64,000 nucleotides of DNA from NCBI GenBank assembly GCA_044225555.1, contig JBGAIM010000005.1, positions 248,001-312,000 on the forward strand, read 5' to 3'. A program made the position numbers and the translations under genes. The DNA is from JADLHS01 sp044225555. GTDB taxonomy: Bacteria > Verrucomicrobiota > Verrucomicrobiia > Limisphaerales > JADLHS01. Under the pieces are notes generated by a model, which worked only from the letters and a program-made list of their open reading frames with translations, was not told the DNA's origin and searched no databases. How positions within the stretch are numbered: position 1 is the stretch's first letter; each line of letters opens with the position of its first letter. Below are positions 59,473 to 64,000 of this stretch, piece after piece.

Positions 59473-60229
59473 ATGAATCGTATTGAGGAACGCTTCGCGC
59501 GGCTGAAGCGCGAGGGCAAAAAGGCTTTCATCGTTTACATCGGGGCAGGGGATCCCAACCTCGAAGCCACGCGCCAGCTTGCGCTCGCGTTTGATCAGGC
59601 GGGCGTGGATGTACTCGAACTTGGCGTGCCGTTCAGTGATCCGCTGGCGGATGGTTTGGTGAATCAACTCGCCGCGCAGCGGGGATTGGAGTCGGGCACC
59701 ACGCCGCCGAAGCTTTTGGCGACCGTGGCTGCAATCCGGCGCGAAGTTCAAATCCCCATCGTCCTCTACATCTACTTCAATTTGATTCACCGCGTCGGCA
59801 TGGAGCGGTTCATCAACAACGCAGCCAAGGCCGGCGTGGACGGGTTATTGGTGCTCGACCTTCCCCCGGAAGAGTCGGACAGCTACGAGTCGCTGATGCG
59901 GCAGGCGGGCTTGTGCCAGATTTATTTAATCGCGCCGACGACGCCGGAGGATCGCATGGCGGCGATTGTGAAACGGGGCGCAGGGTTTAGTGGCGTCGAA
60001 CCTCGGTGAACAAGTGGCGAAGATCCGGGAGCACACGGCTTTGCCCATCGCCGTCGGGTTTGGCATCTCCAATCCGGAGCAGGCGAAGCTCGTCGCCCAG
60101 GAAGCGGACGGTTGTGTGGTGGGTAGCGCAATTGTGAATCAGATTGCCCAGCACGGCAAATCGCCCGACTTGGTGGGCAAAGTCAGTGAATTCGTAAAAT
60201 CACTGGCGCAGGCAGTGAAGCAGGTGTGA
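59473..60229 (+). pseudogene. trpA: Tryptophan synthase alpha chain with a deletion and frameshift
   Basis: The first frame (59473-60009, about 178 residues) reads AFIVYIGAGDPNLEATRQLALAFDQAGVDVLELGVPFSDPLADG, including the two catalytic Glu/Asp regions of TrpA, as far as RMAAIVKRGAGF. It then runs into GVEPR and a stop. The second frame (59990-60229) continues with VASNLGEQVAKIREHTALPIAVGFGISNPEQAKLVAQEADGCVVGSAIV, the normal C-terminal third. The about 19 residues expected between them (loop 6, with IYYVSREGVTG) are missing, a net loss of about 56 bases. If real, the enzyme is dead, as loop 6 carries a catalytic Thr. A local assembly error is the main alternative. Confidence 0.85.
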
Positions 60230-60371
60230 GGCGCCGCTGACGGGATGTCGGGGCAACTACTGAATGAGATTTTGGTGGGGCGGAGGCGTCTCGAATCGGA
60301 GAATTCTAGTGACATGGCCCACCGTCGGTCTTACAACAGTGAAGGTTAGTTAAACCTGTATCAACCTTTGT

Positions 60372-61016
60372 ATGACAAGAACACTCTTCACGACGTTAGG
60401 GGCGGTGCTGGTGTTTGGGATCAGTGCCCACGCTCAGTTGAACTACACTTTCGATTCCGATGCACAGGGCTTTGCCAACTTCACTTGGTCGGCAACGGGG
60501 CCGGCTGGTTCAGCCGCGTTAAAGGCGAATCCGGCGGTAGGGGGTTGGACCCTGGGAGGAAGCTTCAATTTCATGAAGGAGTTCAGTTGGCCGGACCAGT
60601 TGACGATGCAAGGCATCGCGGGCGGCGGCAACGGTCGCCTGAGCTTTGATCTTTTGTTGGACGGCACCAGTTTCAATCCGGGTGTGGCCAACTGGTATAG
60701 TATCAATGTCGCGGGCAACAGTGCGGGCAGTCACGGCTGGACGCAAACGGAAAAGGTCAGCGGAGACGCCTGGCACAACGCGGACGACAATAACCTGGTG
60801 TCCACGCATGTTGAACTCACGTTCGCGCAATTGGGCTGGGCGGACCCCGAAGATGCCACGGGCTGGTTCCAAATCTATTTCGGCGCCAATTCCGCCAGTG
60901 ACTTCCCGGTCAAGTTTTACATCGACAACGTGAGTGTCGTTCCCGAGCCGTCCAGTTTCGCCTTGGCGGGAATGGGGATCGCCGGGTTGCTGGCGCTGCG
61001 TCGCCGCAAGGCCTGA
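60372..61016 (+). CDS. PEP-CTERM sorted secreted protein
   Basis: The 214-residue precursor has a signal peptide (cleavage near AHAQ at 21). A beta-sandwich mature domain (LNYTFDSDAQGFANFTWS...FPVKFYIDNVSV) is followed by a C-terminal PEP-CTERM signal: VPEPSSFALAGMGIAGLLALRRRKA, i.e. the VPEP motif, a hydrophobic helix and an Arg cluster. This tail is processed by exosortase and typically goes with exopolysaccharide production. No exosortase gene is in the window, but the mannose-1-phosphate guanylyltransferase just downstream fits a polysaccharide context. It is followed by a terminator. Confidence 0.9.
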   Translation: MTRTLFTTLGAVLVFGISAHAQLNYTFDSDAQGFANFTWSATGPAGSAALKANPAVGGWTLGGSFNFMKEFSWPDQLTMQGIAGGGNGRLSFDLLLDGTSFNPGVANWYSINVAGNSAGSHGWTQTEKVSGDAWHNADDNNLVSTHVELTFAQLGWADPEDATGWFQIYFGANSASDFPVKFYIDNVSVVPEPSSFALAGMGIAGLLALRRRKA

Positions 61017-61045
61017 GTCGAACGCTGGCCAACCTTCTCGATTTC

Positions 61046-61071
61046 AACCCCGGCTCGGCGCCGGGGTTTTT
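61046..61071 (+). terminator. Rho-independent terminator after the PEP-CTERM gene
   Basis: A 9-bp perfect stem (61046-61054 with 61060-61068, AACCCCGGC and complement) with a 5-base loop runs into TTTTTCTTTG. It separates the PEP-CTERM gene from manC. Confidence 0.9.
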
Positions 61072-61136
61072 CTTTGTTCGACGCCGGTGCGAAACAGTTT
61101 TGCCTTTCGCCATTCGACCGTGTTCAATCGTCGGAA

Positions 61137-62270
61137 ATGAAAGCGTCCGGGGACAGCAAAGACCGTTTTGTCATCATCATGGCCGGCGGGCGCGGCGAAC
61201 GTTTCTGGCCCGTCAGCCGCGAGAAAACGCCCAAGCAACTCATCAAGCTGTTGGGCGATAAATCCTTTCTGCAGGAGGCGGTCGAGCGGGTGTTGCCGCT
61301 GGTGCCGATCAAAAACATCTTTGTCATCACGAACGAGGCGCAAGCTGCCGAGGTGCGCAAGCAACTGCCCAAGCTGCCCAAGGACAACGTCGTCGCCGAG
61401 CCGATGGGACGCGATACGTGCGCCGCAGTCACGCTGGGGGCGGCGTTGGTCGGGGCGCGTTCGACCACGGGAGTCATGGCGGTGTTGCCGGCCGACCATG
61501 TCATTCCCGAGGCGAAAAAGTTTCAGCAGGTCTTGGGCGACGCGTTCGATCTCGCCTCGCGCGGGCAGGCGATTGTGACCATTGGCATCAATCCCACCGA
61601 ACCGGCGACCGGATATGGATACATCCGCGTAGGTGAACCGCTACCCCCGCCAACGGGGGTGAAGAAGTACAAAACCGTGTTCCATCGCGCTGAGCAATTC
61701 GTCGAGAAGCCGAACTACGACACGGCGCTGGGTTATTTACAGAGCGGTCAGTATCGCTGGAACGCGGGCATGTTCATCTGGAGTTTCATCACGGTCACCG
61801 AGGGTTTGCAGAAGCATCAGCCCGAGATGTACGAGGCGTGCCAGCGCTGGTTCAAGGCGGCGGGCAATCCCGCCAAGCTCGCCAAAGTGCTGGCGAAAGA
61901 ATATCCCGACATCAAAAAGGTCTCGATTGATTACGCGCTGATGGAGAAGGCGCACAATGTTGTCTGCGCTGACGGTGCGTTTGAGTGGGATGATCTTGGT
62001 TCGTGGACGGCGCTGGGTCGCCATCTCAAGCACGACGCCGAAGGGAACGCGGCGATGGCGGATTTCATCCATGTGGACGGCGCGCGCAACATCATCTACG
62101 ACGCGCGTACCAAAGAACGTCGCACGCCCATCGCGGTGGTTGGGCTGCGCGACTCGATTCTGGTGCAAACGGACGATGCCGTGTTGCTGGCTCACAAGAG
62201 CCAGGCGCAAAAGGTCAAGGAACTCGTCAAGAAACTCGCCGAAGATGTGAAGTTGAAGAAGCTGGTTTAG
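61137..62270 (+). CDS. manC: Mannose-1-phosphate guanylyltransferase
   Basis: The 377-residue protein has the nucleotidyltransferase start IIMAGGRGERFWPVSREKTPKQLIKL (about 13-38, the GGxGxRxxPxxxxxxPK signature), then LPADHVI (about 116-122) and FVEKPNYDTALGYL with the sugar-binding Glu-Lys (about 191-204). It makes GDP-mannose from mannose-1-phosphate and GTP, for exopolysaccharide or LPS sugars. It lacks the C-terminal isomerase domain of bifunctional ManC/AlgA. The ATG at 61137 is preferred; the upstream in-frame extension has no similarity. The next gene follows after 9 bases. Confidence 0.92.
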   Translation: MKASGDSKDRFVIIMAGGRGERFWPVSREKTPKQLIKLLGDKSFLQEAVERVLPLVPIKNIFVITNEAQAAEVRKQLPKLPKDNVVAEPMGRDTCAAVTLGAALVGARSTTGVMAVLPADHVIPEAKKFQQVLGDAFDLASRGQAIVTIGINPTEPATGYGYIRVGEPLPPPTGVKKYKTVFHRAEQFVEKPNYDTALGYLQSGQYRWNAGMFIWSFITVTEGLQKHQPEMYEACQRWFKAAGNPAKLAKVLAKEYPDIKKVSIDYALMEKAHNVVCADGAFEWDDLGSWTALGRHLKHDAEGNAAMADFIHVDGARNIIYDARTKERRTPIAVVGLRDSILVQTDDAVLLAHKSQAQKVKELVKKLAEDVKLKKLV

Positions 62271-62279
62271 TCACCCGCC

Positions 62280-63002
62280 ATGTATCGAAGCCTTGATGCC
62301 GGACAGATCGTCCAGACTTGCCGCGACAGCAGTGCGCGGGTCACGGATCGTTTTCCCGGATCAGGTCTGAGCAAAGTCGCGGCGGAACTGCTCGCGGTGA
62401 GCGAACACGCAGCGGAGCTTTCCAACTGGCTCGCCAAGCCACAAATGCTCTTACGGGCACTGGCGGGATTGGGAATCATCGCGGTGTTGCTGATTGTCGG
62501 CGGCGTCGCGATGACCATGAAACTCCAGTTCACGATCACGAGCGTGGTGGAGTTTCTGCAAGGGGCGGAGGCGGCCATCAACGAAGTGGTGTTCATCGGC
62601 ATCGCCATTTTCTTTTTCTTCACGCTGGAAACCCGATTGAAGCGGCATCGCGCGCTCAAGGCCATTCATGAACTGCGCTCCATCGCGCACATCATTGACA
62701 TGCACCAGATCACCAAGGATCCGGAGCGGATTGGGAATGTGGTGATGCCGAGTGATTCAACCGTCAAGCGTCCGCAGAATCCCGCCGAGTTGATCCGCTA
62801 TCTCGATTATTGTAGCGATCTGCTGGCGCTCATCAGCAAGATCGCCGCGCTGTACGTTCAGAACTTTGATGACCCGGTGACGCTCGCCGCCGTCAATGAG
62901 GTGGAGAACCTGACCAACGGCTTATCCCGCAAGATTTGGCAGAAGATCATGATCTTCGATCGCATCCTGGCGCCGAACGTGCCAGTGCCGGCCAGTTCTT
63001 GA
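62280..63002 (+). CDS. Membrane protein of unknown function, downstream of manC
   Basis: The 240-residue protein has two transmembrane helices in the middle (about 58-80 and 101-118) between soluble helical parts. The C-terminal half is rich in amphipathic helices (AIHELRSIAHIIDMHQITKDPERI, AELIRYLDYCSDLLALISKIAALYVQNF). It has no signal peptide and no motif that I recognise. It starts 9 bases after manC, so it is cotranscribed and may be part of polysaccharide assembly, but that is inference from position. It is followed by a convergent gene. Confidence 0.65.
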   Translation: MYRSLDAGQIVQTCRDSSARVTDRFPGSGLSKVAAELLAVSEHAAELSNWLAKPQMLLRALAGLGIIAVLLIVGGVAMTMKLQFTITSVVEFLQGAEAAINEVVFIGIAIFFFFTLETRLKRHRALKAIHELRSIAHIIDMHQITKDPERIGNVVMPSDSTVKRPQNPAELIRYLDYCSDLLALISKIAALYVQNFDDPVTLAAVNEVENLTNGLSRKIWQKIMIFDRILAPNVPVPASS

Positions 63003-63029
63003 GCTGATCGCCCAAGGACTCAATCCCCG

Positions 63030-63911
63030 TCAGAATCGCTTCGTCAGCGTCAGCGAAAAGGTCTGTCCTTGGGCGCGGTCTTCCGCCATGAACTCATAGA
63101 GATAGCGGAACGAGACGAACAGCATGGGCTTCGGGAACGCGAGGCTGATTTCGGGGCCGACGGCGGCAACGGAGTCACGAGACGTGGAAGCGCCAGAGCC
63201 TGAGTCGTCGGTCACCTGGAGTTGATAATAACCGACCACGCCCAGGTCAATGGTCTTGGTCACGGATTTGCCGATGCCCCATTCGAGCGTGTAGGCCTGG
63301 CCCGGAGTGATGCCCGTGTTGTCATTTTCAGTGTTGAACTCGTAGCGGTTCAGCGCCGACACGCTCCAGGTTTTTTCCTGGTCAATATACCAAGTGGCGC
63401 CCGCCGTGAGCATGGGCGACCAGAATCCTTTGCCGGTGGGCGGCGAGGGCGGAGCCACTGAATCGCCCGTTGGCGCCCAGAAGCCGGCGCCGAACGAGAA
63501 ATCAAAACGCTGGAGATGCCACGACAATGTGCCTTCGGCGAAGACATCACCGATGCCGAAGTTGCTGTCTCGATCTCCGGCACGGACGTTTTGGTAAACG
63601 AGCGGCAGCAGCGCATCCACACCCAGGTAGCCGCCGAGCAACTGGGCATCGGTGATCCAGATGGCGCGGGGCACGTTCGCGTAGGTGAAAGCGGAAAAAT
63701 TTCCTGGTCCGGTTCGGTCACCCGCTGCGTCATTCAGTCGCGTGGAGTAGTAACCGATGTTGTAGTCGCGAACATACCAACCCGGCGGTGGGAGCGACGC
63801 GCCTTTGAGGCCTTCTGCGCCGGGCACATAATGCGCGGTCGGTTGAGCCAGCAGCGATGCGGGCACCGCCAGCAGGCCGGCGGCGAAAAGCAGACGACTG
63901 ATTGTTTTCAT
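63030..63911 (-). CDS. Outer-membrane beta-barrel of the MetA/phenol-pathway (PF13557-like) type
   Basis: The 293-residue precursor has a signal peptide (cleavage near SLLAQ at 22). The mature domain begins AHYVPGAEGLKGASLPPPGWYVRDYNIGYYS (about 26-56), the typical entry of this family. Many short aromatic-capped strands follow and the protein ends in Phe (LTLTKRF). Members are thought to pass hydrophobic compounds through the outer membrane; some are only annotated by similarity. It is the second such protein in the window (the other is at 46049), with little identity between them outside the family pattern. It lies 18 bases after the TrpB-like gene at the right edge, in the same direction. 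Confidence 0.8.
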   Translation of the reverse strand: MKTISRLLFAAGLLAVPASLLAQPTAHYVPGAEGLKGASLPPPGWYVRDYNIGYYSTRLNDAAGDRTGPGNFSAFTYANVPRAIWITDAQLLGGYLGVDALLPLVYQNVRAGDRDSNFGIGDVFAEGTLSWHLQRFDFSFGAGFWAPTGDSVAPPSPPTGKGFWSPMLTAGATWYIDQEKTWSVSALNRYEFNTENDNTGITPGQAYTLEWGIGKSVTKTIDLGVVGYYQLQVTDDSGSGASTSRDSVAAVGPEISLAFPKPMLFVSFRYLYEFMAEDRAQGQTFSLTLTKRF

Positions 63912-63929
63912 GATCGTGGGAGTTGCGGG

Positions 63930-64000
63930 TTATACGTCCTGAAGTTTTCCGTGCAAATAGGTTTCGTACGAACTGAGGTCGAGCAAGCCGTGACCAGAGA
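63930..64000 (-). CDS. C-terminal end of a TrpB-like PLP enzyme (partial, cut by the right edge)
   Basis: The last 23 residues before a TAA at 63930-63932 read SGHGLLDLSSYETYLHGKLQDV. The SGHGxxDLxxY pattern is the C-terminus typical of TrpB2 / tryptophan synthase beta-like proteins. Only this tail is in the window, so the assignment is tentative. It is the upstream neighbour of the outer-membrane gene on the minus strand. Confidence 0.5.
   Translation of the reverse strand, partial: SGHGLLDLSSYETYLHGKLQDV

Overview
The window (64 kb, GC-rich) looks like a chromosomal segment of a Gram-negative bacterium of the PVC group, most likely Verrucomicrobiota of the Pedosphaera/Limisphaera type. The reasons are three adjacent secreted PQQ-like beta-propeller proteins, a PEP-CTERM protein, a formylglycine-enzyme-like secreted protein, an ECF sigma / anti-sigma / secreted-protein set, a DCC-lipase maturation factor fusion, and a small dispersed repeat whose translation (CGGKRSATPLW) I associate from memory with that phylum. 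The lineage is an inference; no rRNA or tRNA gene is visible.

Region 1-13.8 kb is the most notable part. It encodes what looks like a trans-envelope electron conduit. The inner-membrane side has a Tat-exported 4Fe-4S protein (cut by the left edge), a tetraheme cytochrome, an NrfD-type quinone-interacting membrane protein, a four-cluster Fe-S protein and a membrane-anchored tetraheme cytochrome. Two tandem monoheme cytochromes could be periplasmic shuttles. An MtrB/PioB-type outer-membrane barrel lies beside an MtrA/DmsE-type multiheme lipoprotein. Two paralogous nine-heme secreted cytochromes could be the outer or extracellular electron acceptors. In total there are 35 CXXCH motifs plus one CX4CH. 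A GldG-like periplasmic protein lies between the two nonaheme genes.

Region 13.8-34.7 kb holds a ROK / PIG-L deacetylase / deaminase operon, a TPR lipoprotein, a divergent EF-G paralog, the PQQ-like trio, a GNAT-like protein, an unrecognised protein overlapped by a CBM48-like protein, several secreted proteins and the ECF sigma factor set.

Region 34.7-45.1 kb carries an unusual fusion protein with an NlpC/CHAP-like C-terminus, then a repeat-rich block (37.5-41.8 kb) around an orphan DNA methyltransferase. The block is bracketed by two long hairpins built of degenerate hexamers and contains a terminal-inverted-repeat element, an 80-bp direct repeat upstream of two small genes, hairpin repeats inserted in frame in the methyltransferase, and gene remnants. 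Secreted, RMD1-like and LysM proteins follow.

Region 45.1-64 kb is mostly housekeeping and transport: UppP; a probable metal-regulated operon (DtxR/MntR-type palindrome, outer-membrane protein, NRAMP transporter, UspA); a serine hydrolase, an exported methyltransferase, a LOG-family protein, PabB-PabC and a DCC-LMF fusion. A two-subunit class I fumarase is interrupted by a four-helix-bundle (S23) gene flanked by inverted octamer arrays. A frameshifted trpA, a PEP-CTERM protein, ManC, an outer-membrane protein and the tail of a TrpB-like gene complete the window.
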